Position numbers and translations under genes: made by a program. From the NCBI GenBank assembly GCA_963678705.1, contig OY783220.1, positions 1,447,001-1,511,000 of the forward strand: a stretch of 64,000 bases of DNA, read 5' to 3'. This DNA is from Panorpa germanica (Eukaryota > Arthropoda > Insecta > Mecoptera > Panorpidae). The notes beneath the pieces are model-generated. The model was not told the origin of the DNA, made no database searches, and saw only the letters and a list, made by a program, of their open reading frames with translations. This document shows positions 35,985 through 47,964 of the stretch, piece by piece; positions within the stretch are counted from its first letter, which is position 1; each line of letters starts with the position of its first letter.

Positions 35985-36467
35985 GAAATGGGCGGATTCT
36001 CAAGATTCCCATAGAGAACCAGCATGGTTGACTTAAGGTAAACAACTCCGGGGATCAGCCGCAAACTCTAACATTAAGATTTTACAACGCTTCCAATCCA
36101 AGGTTCTACGTATTATTATAAATGATCCACGATATTTACCAAGACCAACAAGTACTCAGGGTCAAAGATAAAATTATAAAGTACAGCATCAAGTACAGAG
36201 ACTGGATGACCATCAAAGCACCCTTACGGGGAACCTGTGATGAAAGTAAGAAGAGAGTGTTGGCTAAAAGAAAACTACCAAGCGATTTAGTCGACGACTA
36301 AAATATACTAAGTACCTAGCAGTCCAAAATGTATGCACTTGGAAGGAATAATATCTTATAAGGATGTATCATTGGATACATTCCTTTCATGATTTTATTA
36401 TGCTATGTCATTTACTAAATATCCTAAAGTATAGATTGAAAAATTCTGAGATGCCAATAAAAAAAAA
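35985..36467 (+). pseudogene. Jockey-like LINE, C-terminal ORF2 relic with poly(A)
   Basis: Frame 36052-36135 reads LRGSAANSNIKILQRFQ then SKVLRIIINDPRYLP. This is the signature near the end of Jockey-clade reverse transcriptases (LWG.AS.SNI.ILQRFQSK.LR.I..AP.Y...). The usual Trp is Arg here (TGG to CGG). Downstream frames are shifted and stopped. The 3' end is CCAATA followed by an A run at about 36459-36467. The copy is 5'-truncated and non-functional. Confidence 0.8.
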
Positions 36468-37287
36468 TGTTGGTCGTTGCAGCTCTTACGTTGAAATTTA
36501 ACCATCTACCCACAGACGTAAAACGAATCAGTGTCGGAAAATTAAAGTATTTTTCCACAACTCATAAAACTCAAAAACTACTACTATTAATTATTTACTT
36601 GATATAGCTCAAAACCTATCACTATTCGATTAATGCGGATTCAACTTACGCGGATATCGTTGGAATAAATTAACGGGGAGGACTTACTGTATTTAAATAA
36701 TCATAATTTTATATATAACATTTTATATTAAAAAGCGAAATTGTTTTACGCGTAAGATAAAACATTTCTTGGTTGACAGTTTATATATATCGAGTTTCAC
36801 ATAGTTATAAGAAAAGGGCCAGATAGACTGGAAATAGATAGACAGTGTGTGTACACAACAATACCCAATGCTTAGACGAGTGGAACTAAACAGCAACACA
36901 TGCAGCTTCTCACGCCCAATTTGTAACTCAGAATCAGAAATACTCGTATTGTAAAGGTCTATTATTATATTAAATACGTATATGAAATTATAAGTCATAT
37001 ATAAAGTAAAACAGATATATATTGTAAAATTCCGTATATACATTATATTCCATACCATACCATTCTTATACCATATAGACTTGAAGCGAAAAACTCTAAT
37101 AAATTCAATCAAAATTAATGCAAAATTGTAAAATCTGAAACTAAAATATATACATCATAAATTTATATAATTTTAAAGCTCAAATATTTTTACAAAATCT
37201 GACATTCATTCATATACAGTGTAATTTGTATCACATTTTCTTTTTTGGAAAATGTTACATATTATAACTGAACATAAGATAATATTA
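36468..37287. other. AT-rich DNA, nothing recognised
   Basis: A minus-strand 129-codon ORF (36723-37112) is strongly hydrophobic and AT-driven, with no recognised domain. I do not call it a gene. Confidence 0.4.
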
Positions 37288-37425
37288 TAAAGGTTCTTTC
37301 AATAAGACTGCCAGATTTAGTATCACCTAATATAAAACACTTTGTTACATCTTATACGAACATACAGGGTGTTTGTTTTATATGAGATGATACTATATCT
37401 AGCACTCTTATTGAAAGACCCTATA
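37288..37425. mobile_element. Hairpin (foldback) MITE, ~138 bp
   Basis: The two arms pair over about 50 bp: TCTTTCAATAAGACTGCCAG and TTTAGTATCACCTAATATAA near 37295-37337 against inverted TTGAAAGACC, AGCACTCTTA, TGATACTATATCT and TTTTATATGAGA near 37374-37421. The loop is about 35 bp and contains ACAGGGTGTTTG. TA-rich junctions fit a Tc1/mariner-type target but the exact ends are uncertain. Confidence 0.72.
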
Positions 37426-37962
37426 TTACATAAGCAAAGTTAATCTAACAATGATCTTCACTGTTTCAAAGTATTTATTCAATTTTTATATATTCGCTTT
37501 TTTTTTAGAAAATGATACCAATTAAAGATGTTCCTATTTTAAATAAAACTTTTACTTTTGCAAGTCAAAACTTTTTAATACTTCTGTCTTGTTATAAAAT
37601 CTCTTTTGAACGTCAGAAAAAAGAAATATAAAATAAAACATTTATGTCTAATTTTCATGATGTGACAGCAAAAACAAGAACAAGAAGAAATTCATTTCCT
37701 AAATTTATTATTACAGATGTTTGTAAAGTTATATTAAAGTATATGTGTCGCATACGTAAATTGTTATTAACAAATTAATATTGAAGATTTTAACCGTAGT
37801 AATATAAATGAATTACTTCATTCAGAAAGGTACTTAGTTACCTTTACGCTTGAATCTGACTAGTTGAACATCTACTTAGTATTAAATTTAGGTAATATTT
37901 AACCAAAGCGATACCGAGTAATATTTAATCTAAAAACGTATAAATTTGGCTTACAATCGAAT
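37426..37962. other. AT-rich DNA, nothing recognised
   Basis: No gene or repeat supported. Confidence 0.5.
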
Positions 37963-37964
37963 TA

Positions 37965-38465
37965 CAGAGTTTTTCAACAAGAACTTTGTTTTTTCTATAA
38001 GAGAAACTGCAGCAACATGACAGTTTTGGCATTTAGTTTTTTGACATATCAGTAGTAGATGTTTTGGCAATTGTTACAATGAATTCAATTTCACTCGAGA
38101 ATCAGTTCTCGCACTTTTCTGGAAAGATCATTTTCCAGACGAAGCCCATTTTCATTGTCTGGGTACGTCAACAAGCAAAATTGCCGCATTTGGGCTTGTG
38201 AAAATTCAAGAGAGATTGTTGAGAAGTCATTGCATGCTCAACGTGGCAATGTATACGAGTATATCATTGCTTGAAGTTATTGAAAATTTTGATAAAAAAA
38301 ATCGACATCTGTCAGCGTGGTCGTGGTAGACATTTGTACGATATCATTTTATTCATAATTGCCAAACATTACTCTTTCTAATATAATAAAAATTTTAATC
38401 ATTTTTATTTAAATTTCTCGTCTTATTTTGTTATAAAAACAAAGTTCTTGTTGAAAAACCCTATG
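37965..38465 (+). mobile_element. Internally deleted mariner-like element (501 bp)
   Basis: TIRs: CAGAGTTTTTCAACAAGAAC at the left and, inverted, CATAGGGTTTTTCAACAAG at the right, continuing to a shared AACTTTGTTTTT. TA flanks both ends (37963-37964, 38466-38467). The interior keeps two pieces of transposase: DEAHF then, after a frameshift, SGYVNKQNCRIWACENSRE (second catalytic Asp region, 38138-38215), joined directly to the C-terminal VIENFDKKIDICQRGRG...HLYDII block (38275-38345). The N-terminal DNA-binding part and last catalytic residue are gone. Confidence 0.87.
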
Positions 38466-38467
38466 TA

Positions 38468-39427
38468 AAGATACTTTTTAATCCTTTAATCCTTAAAAAT
38501 AATTCTTTAAGATATTATCTTTTTAATCCTTCAAATGATATTTTTACAAAGAGGTAACTTTTGGATAAATACACATAACTATAAATAATAAACAAAATAA
38601 AAAAAAAAATTATGAGCGCCTTCCAACAAGCAGTATCATAAAACTCTTATATATAATACACTCCTTGTGCGAATATAAACTGAAAACATATACTATGTTT
38701 GTTGCATAAACTATGCAATATATAAATAAGAAATATGCTTATCAAAAATTATTAGAATCCCAATTCTACTTAACTCATCGTGATATAATCTCTTCAAGAA
38801 ATAATATTAAATAATTTGCAATAAGTGTCAAAATATCAATGCGATCAGAAATAATGAAATAATCTCTGAGATCATTCACACAGTTACTCAAATTACAGAT
38901 AAATACAATAAACCAGTTAACCCACGCACGACTATGTCATTCCAAAACGTCAAATCCTTAGACCTTGGAGCATATTCCAATCAAAATGAAATCCATCTAC
39001 TTGAAATGTCCTAAACAACAAACCCTACCCAACAAAGCCATTACAATTACAGATTTACAACTTCTCGCACCCTATTATTTTTCAATGTTCACAGTATTAC
39101 TGCATCCGACTGTTTTTAGGGGAATGAGGTAGTTTTCTCTTTTCTCACCCTTATTTATCCTCAATGTCCTCCACTTATAATAATAATAGATTTATTTCAT
39201 TTTCATGTGTATTTACGAATCCCACGCTTTACGCGCATTACAACTTTAGTTTTCTGGACTTACCCGTGATGCCACGCACACTTACACAAGAAGATACTGG
39301 AATAAAAGTATTAGTGAAAGCTCAAAGTTTTCGTGTGTCGGCAGTACGCTACACTCCTAGAAATAATTTTATAGTTACGAGATAAATGCGATCAAATATC
39401 GTTATGAATCGTTCACCTGAGTATGAC
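38468..39427. other. AT-rich DNA, nothing recognised
   Basis: Short frames only; a 73-codon plus ORF (39164-39385) has no recognisable domain. Confidence 0.45.
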
Positions 39428-39500
39428 AAATGAGACAAAACGATTAATGACAGACTGTTAAGGTCTCGGGTTCGGTCATTGGGCTGTGGCATATTTTTTA
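39428..39500 (+). mobile_element. SINE head fragment (copy 4)
   Basis: GAGACAAAACGATTAATGAC and GGTCTCGGGTTCGGTCATTG (box B region) align with the head of the SINE at 213-270. The 3' body is absent. Confidence 0.5.
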
Positions 39501-39995
39501 ATTTTTAATAGAGAAACGTATTGTTTAATGAATAAATTACAGAAGGATTTTTATTTAACTAAATATATATATAAACAACGAGAGAGCAGGATTCTAGAAA
39601 TCGTTATGTACCATATATACCATAGTGGTGATTAATTTTGCTTAAAAATAATTACTAATACAGTTTACACATAACTGTAATCCTAAATAGTTATCGTTAA
39701 CCAAATATATCTTAGACATTACTCTGACCATATTAACCTTGGGTGTTTCTATCTACTGTCCAAACCATTTTTAATCCTAGCCTGGATATATTATCCAATT
39801 ATAATAAATCTTTAAAATAAACATAGGTCTTTAAACTAATTAGACCAAACTACAGAATAATTATAATACCATTAAAACTTATAGTTAATAAATTACTAAA
39901 CATCATTTGACACACACACACACATATATATATAAAATTTGTAAATTATATTTAAAACATACAATAACTGTGTCGCGATCACATAATTGCCTTAT
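39501..39995. other. AT-rich DNA, nothing recognised
   Basis: Contains a short ACACACACAC tract near 39911. No gene supported. Confidence 0.5.
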
Positions 39996-40379
39996 GCCGG
40001 TTTCACACCAGAGAAACAGTTCAATAAAAGACGAAGAAAAACACCAATGTTTACACCAAAGTCACACAGTTCTTAAAACATTTTTGTCTTTAAAAACTTG
40101 TTTTAGTAAACAAAACACATTCACGTTTGTTGTTGTTTTTTAGTCTGCTTGGTTTGAAACGCAGTTTTGTATTTTTTTTGTGAACATTTGCGCTTGTCAG
40201 TTTTTGTTATCATGTTTATAATTTTTATGGAACACACAGAAAAACACTAAAAACAAAACTAGTCTGTTTAGTGTGAACAGTCTGTTTACAGTTTCGAAAA
40301 ACAGAACTGTTTTAAAATTAAAAAAAACATGTTTTTGTTTTATTTTTTGACAACAAAACTGTTTCTGGTGTAAAACCGG
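39996..40379 (+). mobile_element. GCCGG-ended TIR element, complete copy (384 bp)
   Basis: The left end GCCGGTTTCACACCAGAGAA and the inverted right end GCCGGTTTTACACCAGAAAC form TIRs of about 25 bp. The interior is T/A-rich with repeated GTTTTTGT/ACAAAAAC motifs, so the whole copy is partly self-complementary, and no coding capacity is visible. A second copy lies inverted at 47721-47964. Both are preceded, on the element strand, by TTAT. No duplication is evident, so the superfamily is not assigned. Confidence 0.78.
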
Positions 40380-41155
40380 CACTACGTTCTTAGTTGATTT
40401 TAAACCAGTATATTATAAGATTCTTCATCACAATACAAACAACAATAGCCACTTACACGTGATAATGCATCTTTTTGAATTTGTATTTATTGTAAGAGAT
40501 TTATTTATTCATTTAATCTGTTTATTATACCCATACGTAGTTGACGTGTGTGTTTAGTTGTAATTATGAATCATGGACACCTTTTGTGGTCTGAATTGCG
40601 GTGACTACATTATTAGAACACAATACTTGACGAACAATATGTTAGGTTTATTTCATAACGGGTTACATCCCAGAAACATGTTGTTCATTTGCATATGTAA
40701 AGAAGGTGCGTGTATTACATGGATATAATAGCTAAGCAGATTAATAGTCGTAAATTATACAGTGGCCGTGCCCGATGTCTTACATTTAACGTACACTTAC
40801 ACAAGTATATGTAAGACACACATGGATGACCACTTTTCGTGATAATTCGTAAGAAAAGAGGCACTTGAAGGAAAAGTTATTTGTACGCATATTAAACTAA
40901 ATTTAATTTAAATAATAGAAAAAGAAAATACTTTAAAACCAATTATTTGATTTGTTTAAGGGGTTAGACAAACCTTGGGATTCGGAAAAACTATATCATC
41001 TTTTCTAAGAAAACAATATATATTTTTATGCAACCTTCACTTTTCAATTCAAAACAATATTCATTTGTGAACATTATTCAATATAAAATATAATTTAAAA
41101 AGAAGTAAGGTATTCCGTGAAACACATTTACTGGGAGGCTCGATAAAAAACTAAA
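40380..41155. other. AT-rich DNA, nothing recognised
   Basis: No gene or repeat supported. Confidence 0.5.
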
Positions 41156-41157
41156 TA

Positions 41158-41592
41158 CAGTGGGACGTCGAAATTCGAACGCCTCAGGTTACGAACATAA
41201 TTTCTTAAAAATTCTTGACTTTTATTGCATACAATGCTTCGAGATATGAACTCACAAAAATGGCTTAGAAGCCATCGCCATATTTCACCGTTTGTGAAAC
41301 AAGGCTTCAGCATCGCTACGATATATGTACGTAGTCATCGCATATAAAAAAAATTTGGAATTAAGTTAACTCCCAAGCTCCCAAAAAAGTGAAAAGTTTT
41401 AGTGCCAGTGGTGGAAAGAAGCATAATTATAATATTACACTAGAAATGGAAATAAAGGAATGGTTTTTCCGATCAACCCAAACAGTAAGACGTACTATCT
41501 TAAAGAATAATTAATTTTGATTTAAAAATTATTGATTTACATTAAAAACGTAGTCAAAAAACGAATTAAGTTCGTAGCCCGAGATACCACTA
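41158..41592 (+). mobile_element. Tigger/pogo-like element relic, copy 1 (435 bp)
   Basis: The left end CAGTGGGACGTC with GGTTACGAACATAATT just inside, and the inverted right end TAGTGGTATCTCGGGCTACG then AACTTAATTC, are pogo/Tigger-type TIRs. TA flanks both sides (41156-41157, 41593-41594). Internal codons near 41370-41455 read PKLPKKVKSFSASGGKK and ITLEMEIK, the N-terminus of a Tigger-like transposase with its helix-turn-helix. Nothing of the DDE domain remains. Confidence 0.77.
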
Positions 41593-41594
41593 TA

Positions 41595-43719
41595 TTTTCT
41601 TGTAAAGAAATCCCTAAGAAGTAGGTTGTTTAAGCAGATTTTTTGTTAAAATTTTGGAGTAAAAAATAAAGAAGGCTTATGAAATATTATTGCAAGGTGT
41701 AATTAAACCGGATTGCAAGGTTTATTTAAACCAGATGAGATGCGATTCTTGAGATATCGCTAAAGAAAAGAAAGTATTGTATAAGTTCACGCGATATGCT
41801 ATGAGTTAGATAATATTTGGAATATTGTCATTGAAAAACTACAGTTAATAAATCTAAACAAAGGAAAAATTGAATTTTTCTCAAATACAAAATTATTAAT
41901 TAAAATCTCAGGTTGACAACGTCCTTAGGCCAAATTTAATTATTTATTCTATATTTATTACATTTAAAGAAATCTAATATTTATAATATGTTATTACATA
42001 CGGCTGCATACAGATAAGTGCTAATTTGACCTAGATACCCTTTATTTGAATTTAATATTTTTCTTAGCACCAATTTACATTCAAAGGACCGTAACCCAAT
42101 TTTTTAGTGCTCTATATGCTACTTACAAAATGTTTATAACATATAGAGATTACATACATAAACATAGTATAAAAAGTAACCCCTTATTTTGTGGATCGCT
42201 GTTGCAATAGTCAGTACGGCCAACGCGAACGCCAGAAAAAGAACCTTAACATGTTTAACCCAAGCATAATGCTTTCGGTTCTGGTCTTGGTCCTGCCTTT
42301 ATTATAATGTATTTTTTATGATATACTAATACAATATTGACATGTGGTAAAAATAAAAAAATAAAAAACACGAGTATATATACTTTTATATACAAATTTT
42401 CTTTTTTTTTTTTCTTGATAATAAATATTCACGGCCGAGTTCACATTTAACTATCGATATCAAATTGGAACGGGGATGGGTTTATTGGGGGGCCCATGAC
42501 ATGGTTATATTGAGGAGGTGGACTTGTATGGGGAATGTGTGGTATGATGACAAAGACAAGCAAGACGTTCGGTCATGAGAGATCGGGAGCCCGGTAGATC
42601 GGTGGATTGGAGTTTGAAGGTTAGGTAATGGAGATGGGGATGGGGAAGAGGAGCTAGCTATCTTGGCAAGCCATTTGGGGCTTCAAAACAGTTGTGTGTG
42701 ATCACCCATGTTTATTTACAGATATATCGAAGGAAGGACAAGAAAAGCAGGAGGTTTGAGAACATCAGACACCTAATACTATTGGAATATCTGGACGGCA
42801 AGTACTTTATAGCCAGGTGTATGAAACCTGCTTCAACTAGTATGTTTATAAGTATATGCATTGTACAATTGTTAGAATTAAGTATTCATTATTAATGAGG
42901 GATTCACAAAGTGTGACAAGGATATCATAAAAGAGGAGATAACCTTTGCGACATCACATTAATAGAAATAAAAAAAACTGGACCAAAAAAGAAAACGAAA
43001 GAATTTAAGAAAATATTGTTTTTCAAAAGAGTGATGTCACAATAGGGGAGAGACCACAATGTGTAACACGACAAAATACGTCAGACAGGATAGGGTAATT
43101 TTGCTATTTTAATGCTATCAGGCGTATGATTTTGTGGCTAAACAAAGACTGTGATGGTGACATATATTCTACACGCCACCAAAAGGTTTCTGACACTTGT
43201 TTACTACTAGTAATGGCACATAGCAAGGCGACATAGTTTGAACAGAATAGATCATAGGCTCATGGTCTATGTTCTATACTATAAAGTTTTCTGAGCATAA
43301 AGCATTTGTGCTGCAGTGACGTACGGTTATTAAATGAAATGAGGGTTACGTCTATCATTTTTAGTCTTAACTGCTTAACAAAAGTAACTCAGCTTACGAA
43401 ACGATTTTGCAAAGAAAAAATGATATTAATGTGTTTGGCGAGCTTTATCTTTGCTACGCAAAATTACTATCTTGATTTTAACAGAACTTATTTTTAAATT
43501 ACGAGTACATATTTCAAAAATTTTTAGTCTCTATTCTATAAGTGATTTTCTTTTCATTTATTAGGCTATATTTATTAAACCATAAATCAATTTTGTCATT
43601 ATAGGTAAATTTAAGTATAAAGTGTGCAGCATCGTCATTTACTATTAGGCTAATTATGTTTGCTGGCAAAACTGTAAATTTAGAAAGACTTTTAAACAAA
43701 AAGTTATTTTCTCTTTTTT
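41595..43719. other. AT-rich DNA with a G-rich patch
   Basis: No supported gene. 42470-42680 is markedly G-rich on the plus strand (GGGGATGGG and GGGGGGCCC motifs) in contrast to its surroundings; its short frames match nothing I know. A 67-codon plus ORF follows at 42692-42895. Confidence 0.45.
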
Positions 43720-44008
43720 TAATTGGCCCGAAACCATGTTCAGTTGTCCCCTACTCTCCACAAACTGAAGGACTTTTGCAGGGTCCAGATCTTGATCAAC
43801 AGTGGTTATAAATCTTCTAGACATGTGGACGTTTTGCTTGCGTCCATATATTTTTTCTGCCAGTTCAAATATGCATTTTCCTTGATAATAATTTTCATAT
43901 CATTCATGGTAAATTTGAAGTCAATAAGGTCATCATGAATACGTGCTTTCTTTGCTAATTTATCCACATTTCATTTCTCTTATTCCAGAGTGTTCTGACA
44001 TCCATAAA
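43720..44008 (-). pseudogene. LINE RNase H domain relic (I-like)
   Basis: Minus-strand codons read WMSEHSGIRE, then after indels NEM and DKLAKKARIHDDLID, then MNDMKIIIKENAYLNWQKKY. This is the C-terminal RNase H signature of I-like LINEs (W.pgHsgi.GNE.aD.lAK.a), including the last catalytic Asp, followed by the usual WQ..W segment. Several indels and stops make it dead. A minus-strand ORF at 43514-43699 may be its continuation. Confidence 0.62.
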
Positions 44009-45081
44009 CATTTTAAATAGATATTTTATAACTTAGGAAACACTTTAATTTACAGACACATTTTCGAAAAAACATGGAATACAGATAATATGCAAATATT
44101 TATACTGAAGTATGAAACAAGTGATCAATATTGAGTTTATATTGACTGACTGACAAAATGAAATTTTTTTGGTGCCTGGAAAGTAACTGATTTTGAATAT
44201 CATTTAAAAGATTACAAAAATACCTGGCTATTTCTCATAGCAGCTCTAGTCTTTGAGATACAGACTAATTGATTAGACACAGTGTATTACTGCAAGGCAA
44301 TGATATACTGCAAAACCGGCAGGATATTTGAAATCCCATATATCTTTATATATTGATGTTTACAGGAGCTTAGCTGCTTAGGTACGCTACTGGATGTAAC
44401 CTTCCGATATGTTTCTCTTCATCACATCTGTATCTATATATAGTAATGCATGGCTTGAGGTTGATTCAATAGGGATTTAGTTGTAATCCCACAACGACGC
44501 GGGCCATGGACGATTGCCGGGATAACATAGAATATAGGGATAACTGGAAAAGCTGAGGGAGTAAACAGAAGAGGACTGCCAGAGAAGGGATTTAGGTAAT
44601 AAAGGGTATACAATTAAATGTTAGTAGAACGATAGTAACGTAAAATATTATTTATTATAAATATGAAATTGTGTGTTAGTAACGACGCTGCTTTATTGTT
44701 AGTGTTAGTGCGGTGATAAAGTGGCTGCTTACGACCAGATAACAAATTTAAGGACAGATATACAAAAAGTTTGGAAATTCTTTGAAAATAATGTGGATTT
44801 AATTAAAATATAAAATACTTCAAATTGATACAACTTTAAAAAAACTCTTCTACCGTTTATATAGAAATTATAAGTAATGCAAGTTTAACTCTTGTTACCT
44901 AACTACAAGCTAATTAAAACATTACATTGCGTTATACTTTCTACCTTTGTCGATTTAAAATTCTTCCGTATTTGTAATGCTTTGCATTCCCATATCGAGG
45001 AAGAATTATTGTTGTAGGCACCTTTTGACATAATTTCTGTCCAAGTAACAGACTCTCCTGTTCTTCTGTAGTACTCAACAT
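44009..45081. other. AT-rich DNA, nothing recognised
   Basis: No gene or structured repeat supported. Confidence 0.5.
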
Positions 45082-45084
45082 TAA

Positions 45085-45481
45085 GGCCGTCCCTACACGA
45101 GTCGACTGATTGCAAACTCGAAGTTTCTAACGAAAACGAAAAACGAGCGTATTTCATGACTCTATAGATTTTTTAACAATATCATAATAGGGGATTTTAT
45201 TTTAATACGTATATATGTATTTAAATACTTTTAAATAGTATTTGTGCACATCTTTGCTCATGATGTTTACCATCCAAAGCAAGCAACGTAATTGCTCTGC
45301 GACCTAGAAACACAGTCGCTCAAAACCAATTTCATATCAGTTTAGTTTCATTCGTGCCGTGTGCGTTCTCACACTCGTATACACGTGCGTTCTCTCTCTC
45401 ACAACACAGTTGCGTTCTTATTCAGTTCGGGCAGATTTGGGGTTCGCGTTTTGCAATCAGTCGACTCATGTGCGGACGGCC
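45085..45481 (+). mobile_element. GGCCGTCC-family TIR element, complete copy (397 bp)
   Basis: The left end GGCCGTCCCTACACGAGTCG and the inverted right end GGCCGTCCGCACATGAGTCG continue together into ACTGATTGCAAA, giving TIRs of about 32 bp. It is flanked by TAA on both sides (45082-45084 and 45482-45484), a 3-bp duplication that suggests PIF/Harbinger mobilisation. No transposase. Copies at 30097-30265 and 34622-34980 share the interior. Confidence 0.85.
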
Positions 45482-45484
45482 TAA

Positions 45485-45929
45485 CTGACTGTTCTTATAA
45501 TCCAAACAAGTGAATACTCGTTGTGCGAAACATAACACCCTCGCATTTCAAATGCTAGACTACAATCAGCATAAGTTTCTGAAGCCGTTTTCTTAAGTCA
45601 TGCACAAAACTTGATCGCGATTGTGTCTCCACTCTACAGTGTTTGAGATGCAATTTGGGCAACATATGATGGAAACCTATGGGCGCTAGTGCTTAATACA
45701 GAATATAAGTAATAATGTGAAGACTCTATTGCTGAACCCTAATTTTATCCCAATAGTTCGTTTGTGTGACAACAATTTTTTCAAATCAATTTTTAAATAA
45801 CTCGGGTCAGAATTTTCTTTTTAAATTATGGAACTTGGGGAAAAGACCATTTAAAATTTTGCAATAATAATAATAATGATTAATTCTTCTGATTTATAGT
45901 GATACATGTCAGATATTTTTCTATCATAC
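45485..45929. other. Unassigned DNA
   Basis: No gene recognised. Confidence 0.45.
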
Positions 45930-46075
45930 AGCGACAAGACCGGTGTCCGTCTGGCATTAAGTTTCGTTCCCGAGGGCGGATGACAACGCCGCCACACGGC
46001 CGCCTCGTGTCGTGTCCTTTTGTGCGACGACCAACAAGCACTTTAAACTCAACACGCACACAACGAAATGAGATG
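45930..46075. other. CpG-dense island
   Basis: About 16 CpG dinucleotides in roughly 145 bp (for example CCGAGGGCGG and CGCCGCCACACGGCCGCCTC), far above the flanking AT-rich DNA. Frames stay open on both strands across it (61 codons plus, 103 codons minus), but open frames are expected in GC-rich sequence. It could be a host promoter or exon, or an inserted fragment; I recognise no protein. Confidence 0.45.
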
Positions 46076-47720
46076 GGTAAATAGAGCGCAGGATTTGTCA
46101 TATGTAGACTACATAGGTGCCAGGGGACTAGCAGCAGTAGTCGTAGCGATGGGAAATTTGTTACAAATTTAGAATTAAATTTATTATGCATTAAGTTATA
46201 TTTACATATACATTGTTAAATTCAAAACAGATATATGATATTATTATTACTAGAATTCGAGAGTGAACTTGTCCTGACAAATGTCTCACTGAGAGTGAAC
46301 TGCCGGCATGAGGATTAACCGAAATCTTACAAAAAAGCAAAGAGTAATATCTAAAAAATAAAAAAAATCGCCAAACCGAATAAAACTTCAGATGTAGCAG
46401 ACAACAATGATAACCGCAGCTAGTTACACAAAGCAAAACGGTACGGGTATTTGAATGGGATAGTAATGGGTGGAACGTGGGAAGGGAGGTTTGCACAAAG
46501 AGCAGAACAACGAACAGTGTTTATGCGAATACAATTTAAAAATGTTAAATAAGGAAATAACATTTGTGTTTAGTTTTAAAATCCTGTTGAGTAGACAGCG
46601 TTTCAAATTCAATTTAAATCCAATACGAAATCATATTTGATAAAAACATATAAATATATATACAATCAAAGTATAGCCGATAACCAGTAGTGTGAAAATA
46701 TACTGAAAATATTGAATGTAGTGAACACACTGAATTGCAAATACTATGTATAAACTCTTGCATTTATGAATCTGTGGGGGTTAACTTTATATTGGTCGAA
46801 ATGCTTTCTACCGATTTAGAAATTACTCCGACGAAAATAAAGTTGAACAAATAATTTCCTAATTATTGTGATGTAATTTATGAATAACCCCTTATGCGCC
46901 AGTTGAGGTGCCAGAGAATTGCGCGCGAATTAAGCAACATTATTCAATTTCAAAATAATATTTATATGTTGCTCGAACCATTTTTATTATTTACATTTTC
47001 GTCATTACTTTTTCGGTAACATGCCATTAACCCTTTCATACATATGTATGAATTTATATATTATTTAAATGGAATGAGTGTTGAAAATTGTAGAGGGGAT
47101 GGAAAACTGCCATAAAATGTACTCAAAGTTGAAAATTAATTTACCGAGTAAAATTAGTATCGGTCAGTCAGTCATACATATTATAACATAAATAACAAAT
47201 GTATTTATATTATACATTCCATATACATTTACTGTAATACAGTAATACAGTATGTACCAGTAATATAATGTAATGCATATTGCATATGTACTCCTATCAC
47301 ATTTACAATGAAGTGTTCATATTTTGTAGGTGAAATCTAGTTAGTCAAATAATAAATGGTTCCATGAATATGATATAAAAAGTAAAATCATTTAAATTTA
47401 AATTATAAATACAATCCATTCTTTTAGAATACAATGATATAAAATATTGAAAATAAAATGTCTGGTTGGTTATTGGAACTTTGTGCTTTGTGTATTGCAG
47501 AATAGAGAACAATAAGCCATCCAGCAGTAAAAACAGAACATTCATTTGGAACAAGGTATTTTTATTCGAACATTAATTGGATTCGATCCGGGGACGCTTT
47601 TAGGATAGAGGGGCTCCTTGCCATAATTTGTGGTGAGGACTGTTAATTAATTTGGTAGAACTTAAAATCGCCAAGAAAAATACCATATTACAAAATATAG
47701 TTAAACCAAATAAGCCAAAT
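46076..47720. other. AT-rich DNA, nothing recognised
   Basis: Contains scattered TACAGTAATA units near 47235-47260. No gene supported. Confidence 0.5.
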
Positions 47721-47964
47721 GATAAACAACAACCGACAAGCGCAAATGTTTCCAAAGAACAAAAGTGCGTGTTCAAACCAAGCAGACTAAAAATTAACAA
47801 CAAACGTGTTTTCGTTGGATTTTACCAACTCAATATGGGAATGTGTTTTGTTTACTAAAACAGTTTTTAAAGACAAAAATGTGTTAAGAACTGTTCAGTT
47901 TTTACAAAACATTGGTGTTTTTGTTCGTGTTTTGTTTGTTTTGTCTCTCTGGTGTAAAACCGGC
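47721..47964 (-). mobile_element. GCCGG-ended TIR element, truncated inverted copy
   Basis: The reverse complement starts GCCGGTTTTACACCAGAGAG at 47964 and follows the element at 39996 through ACACCAATGTTTT, ACATTTTTGTCTTTAAAAAC, GTAAACAAAACACATTC, GTCTGCTTGGTTTGAA and ATTTGCGCTTGTC. It ends near 47721 without the second TIR. Confidence 0.77.

Noticed and set aside
36723..37112. 129-codon minus-strand ORF as a membrane protein
   Set aside because: Hydrophobic residues follow from AT-rich codons; no domain or supporting signals.
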